From Camellia lanceoleosa (taxonomy: Eukaryota > Streptophyta > Magnoliopsida > Ericales > Theaceae): a DNA stretch of 64,000 bases. This document shows positions 1 to 10,513 of this stretch, piece by piece. Each line of letters starts with the position of its first letter. Within the stretch, counting starts at the first letter, position 1. The translations under genes were made by a program, and so were the position numbers. The notes under the pieces are model-generated. The model was not told the DNA's origin, did not search any database, and saw only the letters and a program-made list of their open reading frames with translations. The stretch is taken from assembly GCA_025200525.1 (NCBI GenBank), contig CM045761.1, positions 58,615,438 to 58,679,437 of the forward strand, given 5' to 3'.

Positions 1-345
1 ACCATGATTGGCCAAGATAAAAAGCCTTCAATTCGGAGCCTCTATCCGCAGTCACGTTTGGGCGAATAAACCTTCGATTCGAGCGCCATTGATATCACGA
101 TTCTCCAAGATAAAAGCCTCCGAATTCGAGTCCCTACGTGTGTCACGCTTGGTCGAATAAGACCGACCGAGCGCCTTCGTGGATATCACGACACAAACTA
201 AAAAGCCTCCGAATTCGAGTAACATTTGTGCATGTCACGCTTGGTCGAATAATAAGAAGTCAATTGAGCGCCCTTCGTGGATATCACATTGACCCAGTAA
301 AGACTGAATTCAGAGCGCCCATCCACGCAGGATGGGCTTGGGCCA
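1..345. repeat. Degenerate tandem repeat, ~90-98 bp unit
   Basis: Three and a half units, each reading roughly AAAGCCTCCGAATTCGAG, then GTCACGCTTGGTCGAATAA, then GAGCGCC-TTCGTGGATATCAC. Units begin near 19, 112 and 201, and a decayed one near 299. The array continues past the left edge of the window. Unit lengths differ because of small indels. It resembles the tandem arrays common in 3' untranslated regions of Tat-type retroelements, but its parent element cannot be identified from this edge. Confidence 0.7.
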
Positions 346-539
346 AATATTAATCCAGATTCTACGGCTTCTCATGAATATTACGATTGAAAAGCACGAT
401 TGTTGACAAAAGTTGAAACATGCAATCACTTAAAATGAAGTGTTTCATTACATTAACCAATTGGCTCAAAATGTATAAACATAAATTGAAACGCGTGCAA
501 ACATTTAAACACGGTGTTTTATTAAATTAACCAATAAAT

Positions 540-1402
540 ACATAATTAGCCCCCAACTGGTGGTTGAAGCGCCATAATATGTTCAATTTTATTCTAAGAT
601 CACCTCGCTGTCGCTCTTCTCAATTTCAAAGCGCCAAAGGGAAAGTGATGACGTTGGTATTATATGACGCCGATTCAATGCCCGCTTTCTGAGAGCCTCT
701 GCGACCTAGAGAGCCTTAATCCACCGTGTTCGAAACCCCGATTCTCGTGATCGGCATACTTCCTCGGCGAGTTTCTCCTTCGCCTTGTCTGTCTCCACTT
801 TCCACTGCCGTGGAAGCCTTTCATAACATATGGACCTTTGCAATCTCTAATGCAAACATGCTTATCAGATCTCAATTGCAATCACATGACTTATTAGCGC
901 TCGTCACCCTTTCCTCCACGCATCGGGTTGATTGGCGGCTACGACGCTGCTCGCTTTTAGCCTTTCTTAGCTCACGCTCTTCTCCGCACGAGCCTCCAAG
1001 TTTCAATTCGTCGTTCTTCGCTTATCTTCGTCACACACATAGGCGCATGCCGATTTTATAGGCGATATAGCCCTTTCATCGCCCATGGATACCCTCTCGA
1101 AACACTTCAAGCCTTTGTCGATCGACCATCGATCATTGGACTTCTGGTGGAAAAATTTGTTGAGCGAACTCAACTGCCACCCTTGGGTCGTGAACAATTG
1201 AATCCGTTTCCATCATCGGTTTATTCCCCACAAAAACCGCAAACAGTCGCGGTGTCGCATCGGATTCACTTCTTGGTCGCAGTCGAGGGGAGCTACCCCG
1301 TTGTTGTTTTTCCATTCTGGGTGATCTACTTCGACGACGTGGGGATTGATGTTTTTCCCGTTTCCTTGACGTCCTACTTCCTGCAGTACATAGGCTCGCC
1401 AT
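540..1402 (-). pseudogene. C-terminal remnant of a gypsy-type transposase-like (Transposase_28) frame
   Basis: Read on the minus strand, short open pieces at 1402-1133, 1197-1003 and 881-675 line up in order with the larger minus-strand gene at 5145-3056. A piece containing HDPRVAVEFAQQIF corresponds to the segment before the coiled coil in that gene. A later piece, YADHENRGFEHG, matches YVDEVPKFENWGFKHG near its C-terminus. The frame is broken by several stops and shifts, and the N-terminal half is absent. This family occurs as extra frames in Tat-lineage retroelements. I infer a second, older copy of the same module; similarity rests on short motifs, so confidence is moderate. Confidence 0.45.
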
Positions 1403-1627
1403 CGCGATTCATCTTCAGATACGTTTCACCAATGTCCTCCTTTCTCCCTTACTATTGAAGAATGGGTTCCTTGACATTCGCATTTATCTAGCCTCCCTCA
1501 AAAGACTGGTTTAAATTGAGTCAGAACACAATAGTGGGATTTACAAAGCGAAGAACTCGCCTCTATTTATTCCTAACGATGCAAATACTTCCAAGGCGAT
1601 TTCATTAATGCTAAACTTCAAAAGCCC

Positions 1628-2690
1628 GGTGCCGATCTACGTGTGCCATAGCCACTCCATGAACTAATAGTATTTGGCCTTTTCAGTTCATACATTGGCT
1701 GGGGCAAGGGCAGATTTATTTATCTGATCAGCCAAATATCTAAGCCCGATGCCGTTCTACGTGTGTCATAGCCACTCCATGAACTAATAGTATTTGGCCT
1801 TTCCGGTTCATCATACATTGGTTGAGGCAAGGGAAGATTTATTAATCTGAGCGGCCAAATACCTAAGCCCGTTGCCGATCTACGCTTGCCACAGCCACTC
1901 CATGAACTAATAGTATTCGGCTTTTCCAGTTCATACATTGGCTGGGGCAAGGGCAGATTTATTAATCTGATCGGCCAAATATCTAAGCCCGTTGTCGATC
2001 TACGCAGCAATGACCACCCATGAACTAATAGTATTCGCCTTTCCACATACATTGGTCAGCATGGGCAAATTTATTAACTGATCGCCAAATATCTAAGCCC
2101 ATTGCCGATCTACGCTTGCCATAGCCACTCCATAAACTAATAGTATTCATTTTCCAATTCATACATTGGTCAGCAAGGACAGATTTATTAACTGACCAAA
2201 TATCTAAGCCCGATGTCACCACGCGTTACGTACCACTCCATGAACTAATAGTATTCGCCTTCCTGCTCATACATTAGTCAGGGCAAGGGCAGATTTATTA
2301 ACTGACGGCCAAATATCTAAGCTCGTTGTCGATCTACGCCATAGCCACTCTATGAACTAATAGTATTCAAATTTCTAGTTCATACATTGTCAGGCAAGGC
2401 GATTTATTAACCGATCGCCAAATATCTAAGCCCAATGCCGGTCTACGCGTGCCACAGCCACTCCATGAACTAATAGTATTTAGCCTTTCCAGTTCATACA
2501 TTGGCTAGGGCAAGGAAATATTTATTAATCTGATCGGCCAAATATCTAAGCCCGGTGCCGATCTTTGCGTGCCACAGCCACTCCATGAACTAATAAGTAT
2601 TCGGCATTTATAGTTCATACAATGGCTGGTCAAGGGCAGATTCATGAAGCTAATCGGCCATACAACGAGGCCTAAGCCGTTTCACTTGTT
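1628..2690. repeat. Tandem array of nine ~109-123 bp units
   Basis: Each unit contains ACTCCATGAACTAATAG, then TTCATACATTGGCTGGGGCA, a GATTTATTAATCTGATCGGC segment and AAATATCTAAGCCCG. ACTCCATGAACTAATAG or a variant recurs near 1654, 1774, 1897, 2016, 2126, 2236, 2347, 2460 and 2580. The outer units are ~120 bp. The inner ones (about 2000-2450) are ~110 bp because short GG-, CAG- and CTG-containing pieces are missing. The array lies between two antisense transposase-like remnants and 2.7 kb before a 3' LTR, so it is best read as the tandem-repeat part of the 3' UTR of element T. Such arrays are known seeds of satellite DNA in this lineage. Confidence 0.9.
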
Positions 2691-3055
2691 CGGATAAATC
2701 GCGAAGATACAGTTATCTAATCGACAGGTGTTCATGGATTTTTAATTCACTCACCTCGCAATCCTACATCCTATTGGATCGATAGCTAGCAAGCGCAGTA
2801 GACAACAGTTATTTTATCCAAAGTAGCAAAAAGCAACACTATTCATCAATATAAAAAATTAAGCACAAATAATAGCAAAGAATAAAGGAAGTTTTCAAGC
2901 AAAGGGGATTTTCATTAGTAAATTAAGTACAGACAATAGCCATTTTACACATGAAAACTACCTTAAACTAATAGAAATCTATTAAACAAAAAACTACAAC
3001 CTTGCATGGAAGATGCCTAGCAAAAATTAAAATGTCACCCTAGTCAATCCTCAGT
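2691..3055. other. AT-rich spacer, no gene seen
   Basis: A-rich sequence on the plus strand between the tandem array and the C-terminus of the antisense frame. I see no reading frame, repeat or RNA gene in it. Confidence 0.6.
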
Positions 3056-5145
3056 TCAGACGCCAAATTCAACGTCCACTTGCTCGAATGGAATCACCAC
3101 CAATGTCACATTCACTAAGAAGAAGGGCTTTTTGCTACCGTGTTTGAAGCCCCAGTTCTCGAATTTAGGCACTTCATCTACATAGCTCTCCAAGGCAGCT
3201 TCTTGTCCAGCTTGGAACGCTTTGGAAACCTTAGAGTCGGCTTTTTCCTTCGCCTTCTTCGATTCTTCTAAGTCGGCTTCCAACTTAAGGGGCCACCTCT
3301 CGCTTCGAGCTGCCCTACTCGCTTTGCTCGGCCTCGCAGCCAACCTTAACTGGTCCGAGTTCCTCGCACTCTCGGCCTCAGAGTCCCCCCTCGCACGTTT
3401 CTCCACCGCTTTCGCTGCTTCGGAATCGGCTCTCTGAGAGGCTTTCATAGCCTTGCTCTTTTCATTTTTAACTTCGGTTTTAGCAAGGCGATCTGTTCTA
3501 TAGCATCATGTTGATGGCGGCCTATTTCGGTTATCCTGTCCACCGTCTGCAAAATAAGGAAGTAGAGTTAAATAATATTAAAAATATATGTGTTTAGGCG
3601 TAAGATCGATATAAAACACGTGACCAACAAAGCCGACTGTTGCTAATGCGACGATGAGGTCTAGCTCGCCCAAAATATGCCTCTATTAGCCGGCAGGGAG
3701 ATCGAAGAGGCCATGCTCAAGGCCACAGCCGGGTCTTTTAAAGCTGACACGTCAGAGGAAATTGGCATGGTCCTTATCTTGGGTTGAACAGTGAACGGAA
3801 CAACCAAATCCGATTCCTCAACGCGCGGCCGTCTATCGACCTACTCTTCAGCAGACTCGGCTTCTTCCTCCGTGGGGCATTTTTTCCCCTTTTGCTCAAC
3901 CTCCTGATTCACCGCGACCCGCCGACTCGGCCGTTTGGGTTTGAGCCGCCTCCCCTGTGACAATAGGCAGGGAGGGCTTAGCATCGGTAGCGGGTGGAAT
4001 TTCCGATCGAATGGCCTCTGCTCTCCACCAGGTGGCCATTCTTTTGGCATTTTTCTTCTTGGCAAGTTGTGTGAGCGACAACCCAGCCATGTCCTTAGGG
4101 TACATGCCAGGAAGATCTTCTAAACCTGTAAAGATATCGTTGAAGGAAACGTTCCCTTGGCCTGAGGTGGACGGAGGGTTAGATGAATTGAAGCCGGTCA
4201 AAGGCCAACTTCAAAGCCTCGTCTACTTTGGTTTCAGACTGGTTTGACTCCTCAGCCACCTCCTCAGCTACCTCAGCCTACTCCGAATCAGATCCGTCCA
4301 AACCAACTTGCCTCAAATTTTTGTAGTTGGTTAAGATAAGGGGCGTGAGAAACTCTTCGCTTCTGAATCGGATGTTTTACGTCGAAAAATGTCGATACGC
4401 TCAGACGAAAAAGAATGTGGGCCGCCCTCCCTTGTTTATGAAGGCTTGGACAACCAAAGTATTTGAGCGCGACTTTAATTTCTGCAAGAACGACGTCGTC
4501 GGTTGAAACCAAAACTTTCTTCAAATCATTTCCTGCACAAGTAAAACCATGAGACCACAAAGATAAAGCCGAGTAAACAGAAGAAAAAAAATAAACGCAA
4601 GGAGCTATATGGCCACCTAGTTCGCCTCTCCGTGTAGGTATAGGATCTAGGTGGTCCTTGCCTTCGCCGAATTCCCAGTTGCCTCGGACAATGACCATGA
4701 CATCATCAACTTGCTTGCCAGAGTTGGAAAGCATAGTCACTAATTGATGGTCGATGTCCTTGGCCCTAAGGAAATAGCGCCCATGCCGGCCATAAGACTT
4801 GGCCAAGGCATAACAATGCTGAATAGCAGGTATGCCGAGATTAATCCTAAGGCGACAGTTTAACACTATAATTCCCATTATGATTCAAAAAAAATTTACA
4901 TTAGGTTGGGAAGGGATTAAACCCCTATGGCGAAGGACGGCTCTAAGGAATGGGTGAAGGGGGAAACGGACTCCGCCCTCTGCAATTGATAAGAGAGGGA
5001 AGACGATTGTGCTTTCATCAGCCCTCTCCATATCAAGGGTGCTGTCTGTCACAAGTGACAGACGGATGTCATCAGGGATGGAAAAATGGCGTCGAAAACT
5101 AGAGACTCGATTCGCAGAAAGGAGGTCTTTCAAATGCCTTGTCAT
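3056..5145 (-). pseudogene. Antisense extra frame of element T: putative gypsy-type transposase-like protein (Transposase_28 family)
   Basis: Minus-strand pieces keep the domain order of a plant retroelement-associated family annotated as putative gypsy-type transposon protein (PF04195). At 5145-4885 the N-terminus contains GGVRFPLHPFLRAVLRHRG. At 4878-4600 the frame carries GIPAIQHCYALAKSYGRHGR and NWEFGEGKDHLDPIPTRRGE. The part around 4540-4288 probably follows an intron. A Ser/Pro-rich linker (4201-3896) is followed by a charged Ala/Glu/Lys coiled coil (3448-3200) ending in ENWGFKHG. Stops at about 4880 and 4285 and several shifts make it a pseudogene. It lies antisense just before the polypurine tract and 3' LTR of a plus-strand element, the usual place for antisense extra frames in Tat elements. 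The cellular function of the family is unknown to me. Confidence 0.65.
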
Positions 5146-5365
5146 TTTCGGGCTACCATCGAAAGTAATGCTAAACTAAAAACAAACCAGAAAAAGGATT
5201 CAAAGTAGAAAGGAAGAGGACTTACAAGAGGCGGAGAGGACAATGAGGGATAAAAGGAGGTCGCAGAGGCTAATCTAAGGCACACCAAGAGCTTCAAGTA
5301 TTCAAAATGTGTATGCATTCGAAAAGACAACAAAATTTTAAATCACAATAAATGGAAGAAGGGTA

Positions 5366-5381
5366 CGAAGGGGCGGGAAGT
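5366..5381 (+). promoter_or_regulatory. Polypurine tract of element T
   Basis: GAAGGGGCGGGAAG is a purine-rich run ending just before TGTAATGATG, the proposed LTR start. In LTR retroelements this tract primes plus-strand DNA synthesis. The exact left edge is uncertain. Confidence 0.55.
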
Positions 5382-5965
5382 TGTAATGATGACCGAAAGG
5401 CATGTGAGCTCTGACATTCACGTTGGAATGAGGTTAGCTGCCGAATTTCGGCTCTAACTTTTCGAGTCTGAAACCAAACACATCAGCTAATCTGTTAGTG
5501 GAGTGTTTGTGGAGCAATCAGGAGGAGTATCAGGGGATGAAAAGAGGCTGAATAAGTGAACTCGAGGAGTTGAGATATATACATTGTATTTGGCCCACCT
5601 TATTCAAATCCAGAAGTATCCTAATCGGCCGCATAACTAGTTGAGCGAGGAGCCGAGTGAAGAGTAGTTTGCAACAAAAGGAGCCGAGTAAATAGTTACA
5701 CAGTGGATTAAAGGTGGGCCCAACCCCGAGGCCCAAGAGGAGATATAAATAAAAGAACATCAACCAAAGAGAGGTATGTGAGAACTAGTATGCTTAACTT
5801 AAAACCCAAGCAACCAAGAGAGTATACACTAACTTATCCGTCGGAGTGCTAATTCTGGCACCCTCAACCGGAGTGTTCATTCATTTTCATGTGGCTAGCT
5901 AAGGATCACGAGTGTCCCATAGGATCCAAAGAGTATTTCCGAACTACTTTCCCACAAAAATTACA
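5382..5965 (+). repeat. 3' LTR of element T (plus orientation, 584 bp)
   Basis: The segment starts TGTAATGATG and ends AAAAATTACA, giving a perfect 6 bp terminal inversion TGTAAT/ATTACA. A purine tract precedes it. A TATA box (TATAAATA) lies ~360 bp inside, followed by a CCGTCGGAGTG motif of the kind seen in the 3' part of Tat-type LTRs. What follows (GTTGTCATCG) is not a primer-binding site, so this is a 3' LTR rather than a 5' LTR, in agreement with the antisense frame upstream. The 5' LTR is outside the window, so the boundaries cannot be checked against a partner. Confidence 0.6.
5744..5751 (+). promoter_or_regulatory. TATA box of the element T LTR
   Basis: TATAAATA, preceded by a GC-richer stretch and followed by the probable transcript start region. 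It supports plus orientation of this LTR. Confidence 0.5.
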
Positions 5966-6380
5966 GTTGTCATCGATTTGCCTTTACCATCTCACAATCT
6001 ATGAACTTCACTGAAGCTAATCCAGGCCAATTTTTGGGACTCCTTAATTCTAACAACAATGGTGGCGATTGAGCTTGATACTATTGACAACACTGAATTC
6101 AATGACATAAATGACAATCATGTTGGAATTGATGTTAGCAACTTAAAATCTATTGTTTAAACATCTGTTTCATATTATTTGAATAGTGAAGGGAAAAACA
6201 AGAGTTTGGAGCTCATAAGTGGGGATCCAATGCTAGTTTGGATAGACTATGATGAAGTGGAGAATCTACTGAACGTGACACTAGCTCCTATCCGAAGCCA
6301 GAAATCAAATCAACCTCTCTTGTTAACGCACATCAATCTTTCTTCAATTCTCTTAAATTCTGTGTTGGTTTCTCTTCTGC
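5966..6380. other. Spacer with a short open frame of no recognisable family
   Basis: An open stretch from about 6179 to 6439 on the plus strand contains acidic and Leu-rich pieces but matches nothing I know and runs into the CACTA-like end. I do not call a gene. No other structure is visible. Confidence 0.4.
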
Positions 6381-6870
6381 CACTACAACAAATTACACTT
6401 TTGGCGACTAAATTTTTAGTCGCCAAAAATCATTTTTAGTCACCAAAGATTTTTGCCGACTAAAATTCTTGGTCGCCTGTTTGGTCATTGACTAATTGTC
6501 GGCAAAAGAATTGGCGACTAATTTTTTTTTTTTTTGTTGCCGAAAGTCACCATTTGGCTACTAAAAATTTAGTCACCTAAAAGAAAATATTTAGTCGCCA
6601 AAAAAAAAATATATATATATATATCATCTTCAGTTTTTTTGCTACCAATTTGTAAGTTGCTAAAAATGTGGCACTCCTTTTTGGCTACCAATTTTTTAGT
6701 CGCTAAAATCATGGTGCTCTTTTTTGGCTACTAATTTTTTAGTCGCCAAAAATTTTCTTTTTTTTTTTTTTTTTTGGCTACTAACTGTTTAGTTGCCAAT
6801 AAGTTCCCTTTTTTATTTTTTAGCTACTAAATGTTCAGTTGCCAAAATCTCTATTTATTAATTTTTTTAA
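6381..6870 (+). mobile_element. CACTA-type (En/Spm-like) transposon terminus with subterminal repeats
   Basis: The segment begins CACTACAACAAATTACAC, the hallmark opening of plant CACTA elements, preceded by TGC as a possible 3 bp target site. It is followed by many copies of a short motif in both directions: TTGGCGACTAAA and TTTAGTCGCCAAA, often back to back as small palindromes. About a dozen copies decay toward 6860. Dense, two-orientation subterminal repeats of this size are typical transposase-binding arrays of CACTA elements. No matching ...TTGTAGTG end is found before 7880, so only one end survives here, or the right end is outside or deleted. Confidence 0.65.
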
Positions 6871-7880
6871 AAATGCACAAATTGAATATTTTTCATTAAT
6901 TTCTAAATTATATGCATTCCATTATCAATGTAACCTATAACCTCGTATATATTCGTAGTAATACATCTATAAATTATAATCTAAATCCATTATCAATAAT
7001 ATCCATTTCATTATCAACCATCCGAAAACTTTAATTTGTAACATCTTATTCCAAATGTCATATAAATCCATACCAATCAAGTATAATCCATCTGAATTAA
7101 ATAGTACATACAAAACCGGATTTTGAAAAGTAGAATTGTACAAAAATAAATGTCTTCTATATACAAAACAAATGCTTTTCATACACAAAAATAAATATCC
7201 ACAATAGCCCATGCAAAAGCAATTTGTAAATTAAAAAAAAAAACCATTAGCACTTATTCAATGAAATTGACATTTCAAATTATAACAATCAATGTTAAAA
7301 TAGCTACGTGCTTCAATGCAGTAGTCATGCAACATGTAAGAATTTAATCAAGCAGCCTAATTAATAATGTTGCTTCCGTTATATCTATTGGGGGTTTGAT
7401 ATATTTACACACAAACACATATAATAAAGCTTGACTTTCAAATGAGAGGTATAGAGATGACTCGTATTCGCCTTATTTCTTAAATATTGGGAAGAAATTT
7501 CAATTGAAACTTTTAAAAATAAGCTGCTTCAACTATACTTTCCACTTGCTCAATTAAACATCAAAAGAAACAAAACAAACAAACAAACAAATGCTTCACA
7601 TCAGCTTTATAACTGAAATTTAGGTGACAAGTGAAAGCACGGAAAAACACCAAGTTTAGAGAGAAAGAAAAGAAACCACCAAGGCAAGAAAGTAAAAGCA
7701 AGTGAATTATGAGGTGGAATTTTGCCAATTTTGAATGCATAAATTCTCCAATATGCTTAAAAACCAAATTTAAGATATAATTTGCCAACCAATATAAATT
7801 CAAGGCACTAGTAAGAAGAATTCACCTCACATGCAAATTTCCAAAGATAGCCAGTAAATTTCAACTCTTTTGAACATATG
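6871..7880. other. AT-rich sequence without a recognisable gene
   Basis: A very AT-rich stretch with a small (CAAA)n tract near 7567-7592. Short open frames are of ordinary random length and low complexity. It may be internal sequence of the CACTA element or plain intergenic DNA; I see nothing that decides. Confidence 0.5.
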
Positions 7881-8547
7881 TGTCACGACCCAACTTCGCC
7901 CTTATAAGTTTAGCGACATAACCGGCTAGTAATCCTTGGATTACTGAAAGCCTCTGAACAGAATAACATATGCTTAGGGGCTGCAGAAGCAATTATAGAA
8001 CATGGATAGTTCATTGAGCTGTGGAGACATATATGAGATAGAAAATTTAAAAATTTGTATACGCTTGTGACGTCATAAGTAACATAGTCATACGTCATTC
8101 ATAGGTACAGATAAAACAAGAGTGGGACTTAGCTCAGTATACAGATATACCGAACTCGTTCTGAAACAACCAAAAAGAAAACAACCCTTAAACATAAGAT
8201 ACAAGACATGACCATAAGACTTGACTTAATCCAAAACCTTCTCGGGAGGCATAAAGAGTGGCCAACAAAACGGAACTCTAGATGGTCATCATTGAGCCTA
8301 GCCACGTGCCTGATCACCTCATACATAAATAATATAGTGAGTGGAAGCCCAGTGAATAATAACAGAGTAAAGAATTTAAGGAATGATGTCCCATATCAGA
8401 TTTCAAATCAAAAACAAATTCAGATTCACATACTTATCCAGAGATCATAAGCAATTATATGTGATACATCCATTTAGCTATCTTGTTATATCAAATTAGT
8501 CAGTATCGACGACCGCAAGGGTCCACATCTTGTGCACAAGTAGCAAT

Positions 8548-8667
8548 GGTATTGTTACCCCCAGGAGAGGGCCACGTGTATATTGGCCACGATATTATTA
8601 ACCCCGGGCGAGGGCCACGTGAATATTGGCCACGGTATTGTTACCTCTGGGCAAGGGCCACATGAAC
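8548..8667. repeat. Three ~43 bp tandem units inside LTR X
   Basis: Units start at 8548, 8591 and 8634. Each reads GGTATTGTTA, then CCCC-GGCGAGGGCCACGTG, then AATATTGGCCAC with small changes. Each carries a CACGTG-type G-box core (CACATG in the third). Confidence 0.75.
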
Positions 8668-9054
8668 TAAGGATGCTACAAATACATTTCAGAAAAATGA
8701 AAATTCATTCATGATTCATAAAATAGCATTTCAGAAAACAAATCATTTCTTGCATATCATATCATATAAGGAAATTCTTAAATATGAACATAGCTTTACA
8801 AAGTTATTACTCACAGTTGGCTCCAATAGTAGATAGACAGATCAGATAACTTATGGCGCGTGACGTACACAGATACAAAATGAAGACTTACTGAATTACA
8901 CACCCAGAATCATTAACTTAGTTCTTACTTATCTTAGTGTGTTTCTATTTGTTATCGTCATCACTATGTCTTAATCTTGGCCTAGGAATGCCTAGGATGC
9001 AATGAGGATGCTAAAATGTATTTGGAAACATTTAACAAAACTTGCTTAAAACAG

Positions 9055-9375
9055 GGGTCTCACTCGAGCGCAACCTTCTTTGCTCGAGCGAACATGCAAA
9101 ATGTGTGTGGATGCTCGAGTGCAACTTCTGTCACTCGAGTGGTCTGTAAACTTTTCAAAAATACTGGTTGTTTGATTTTTGCGCTCGACGCTCGCTCAAG
9201 CATGAGACTCATGCCTTCGCTTGAGTGCAACTCTTGTCGCTCGAGCGGTCTGGAAAGCATGTAAACTTCTAGGAGCTTGCATTTCATGCTTGAGTGAACT
9301 TCTGGTCACTCGAGCGGAAGTGTGAAACATAGAGGGGTCACTCGAATGTAGGTTCTATCGCTGGAGCGGAGAGGC
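9055..9375. repeat. Dispersed CTCGAGCG repeats inside LTR X
   Basis: At least ten copies of CTCGAGCG or close variants (CTCGAGTG, CTTGAGTG, CTCGAGCA) are spaced about 20-40 bp apart, often as a pair around CAACTTCTGTCG. The block is palindromic at its core (CTCGAG) and rich in CG in an otherwise AT-rich LTR. Confidence 0.7.
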
Positions 9376-9996
9376 AGAATCTGGAATTTCCAGATTGCTA
9401 TACATGATGCAAACTTCAAAATCAAAGCCTCAAAACTCATAATTTGGACCAAAAAACTGAGAAAACACTTGTAAACTTCTAAACCATTGAGAATTTAAGG
9501 CCATTCATGGAATCAAGGCTCAAAAGCTTTGCCAAATGCACAAAACAAAACTTAAAACTTTGAAACCTTAACATGCATACACCAACTTGACTTCAAAGCT
9601 TCCAAAACATGATTAAATGAGGTCAATTGATGGAAAACATGATAACCTCTCAAAACTAAAGTAGGATTGAGGCATGCATGTGAGAATTCCTAGTAATTAA
9701 ACTCAAAATGTAAAATAATATCCATGCATGCATGGTATAACTTTAATCTCTTCCTTTCTAGTTCAATTATTCCATTATTCAACTTAATGCTCTTGAATTC
9801 TCTACATTACCAACATAAATACTAAGTTTAGGAACCAATTACTCACCTAAGGTCTTCAATTCCAAGTCAATCTTTAAGCTTTAAGCTAATCCCCTTAATT
9901 TTCTACCGAACTCTCTTGTTGATTTCAATTCTCTCTCTCTTTTTGCACATAAGAATGAGGGAATGAGAGTGTAAAACATGAATTCAAGGTTCACTT

Positions 9997-10009
9997 AGGC
10001 CTTTTATAG
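9997..10009 (-). promoter_or_regulatory. TATA box of LTR X
   Basis: CCTATAAAAGGCC on the minus strand. The sequence after it (toward lower coordinates) is leader-like with a CT/GA-rich tract, which fixes the orientation of X. Confidence 0.5.
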
Positions 10010-10505
10010 GTTTGATTAGAAAACTCATTAGTGGCAAATAATTCATCATTATTAATTCTAATCATTCGGGTTCCGAATCAAATTTTAATTAAACCTACTG
10101 TAGACACCCCATTTTTGACCGCCCTTATGACTTGGACGCCACCGCTTGCACACCCAATGATGAATTTATATATGCTTGTCAAGTGCTCGAAGTCCTCAGT
10201 GAAATGCCATAACTCTGAGCCTTCAAAACCCTACACACCTCTTGCCTTGTTTTGGACCAAAACCCTAGTTTTTCAAGCCTAAAACCCCGGGACCCATGAC
10301 TTTCTTTGGGTCATTGACCATCGCTATTGGCTAATGCCACCGATCTTGGCCGCCCATTATGTGGGCTGGCCTAACATTAGTGGCCTATCGGCCATAAGTG
10401 TGTTTTGGCAGATATTTTTGCCAACTGTGCCAACTGTTTCCACTAATGCTTGCATCTGCCTACACGTGTATGTATGGATGTTTCTGATGGATTTGCATGT
10501 TTTTC

Positions 10506-10513
10506 TATATATA
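10506..10513 (+). promoter_or_regulatory. TATA box of LTR B
   Basis: TATATATA in TTTTCTATATATAGGAGACC. The same context occurs in LTR E (63778-63785) and, inverted, in LTR D (about 59277-59286), which supports a promoter role. Confidence 0.6.

Larger units (their letters stand above)
7881..10097 (-). repeat. LTR of a minus-strand gypsy-type retroelement (X), truncated at its 5' side
   Basis: Read on the minus strand, the segment ends ...GGGTCGTGACA, a terminus shared by many plant gypsy LTRs. A promoter CCTATAAAAGGCC lies near 9997-10009 with transcript-like sequence after it. After the LTR end the minus strand reads CATATGTTCAAAAG, not a primer site, so this is a 3' or solo LTR. Its 5' part is missing at exactly the point where the LTR of element B starts, suggesting that B inserted into X and that the rest of X lies beyond the right edge of the window. 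Two internal repeat blocks are listed separately. Confidence 0.6.

Noticed and set aside
1147..1458. 103-codon plus-strand frame
   Set aside because: It lies opposite the decayed transposase-like remnant and has no family resemblance.
1628..2690. Possible CRISPR-like array
   Set aside because: Whole ~110-120 bp units repeat without unique spacers, and the context is a plant retroelement.
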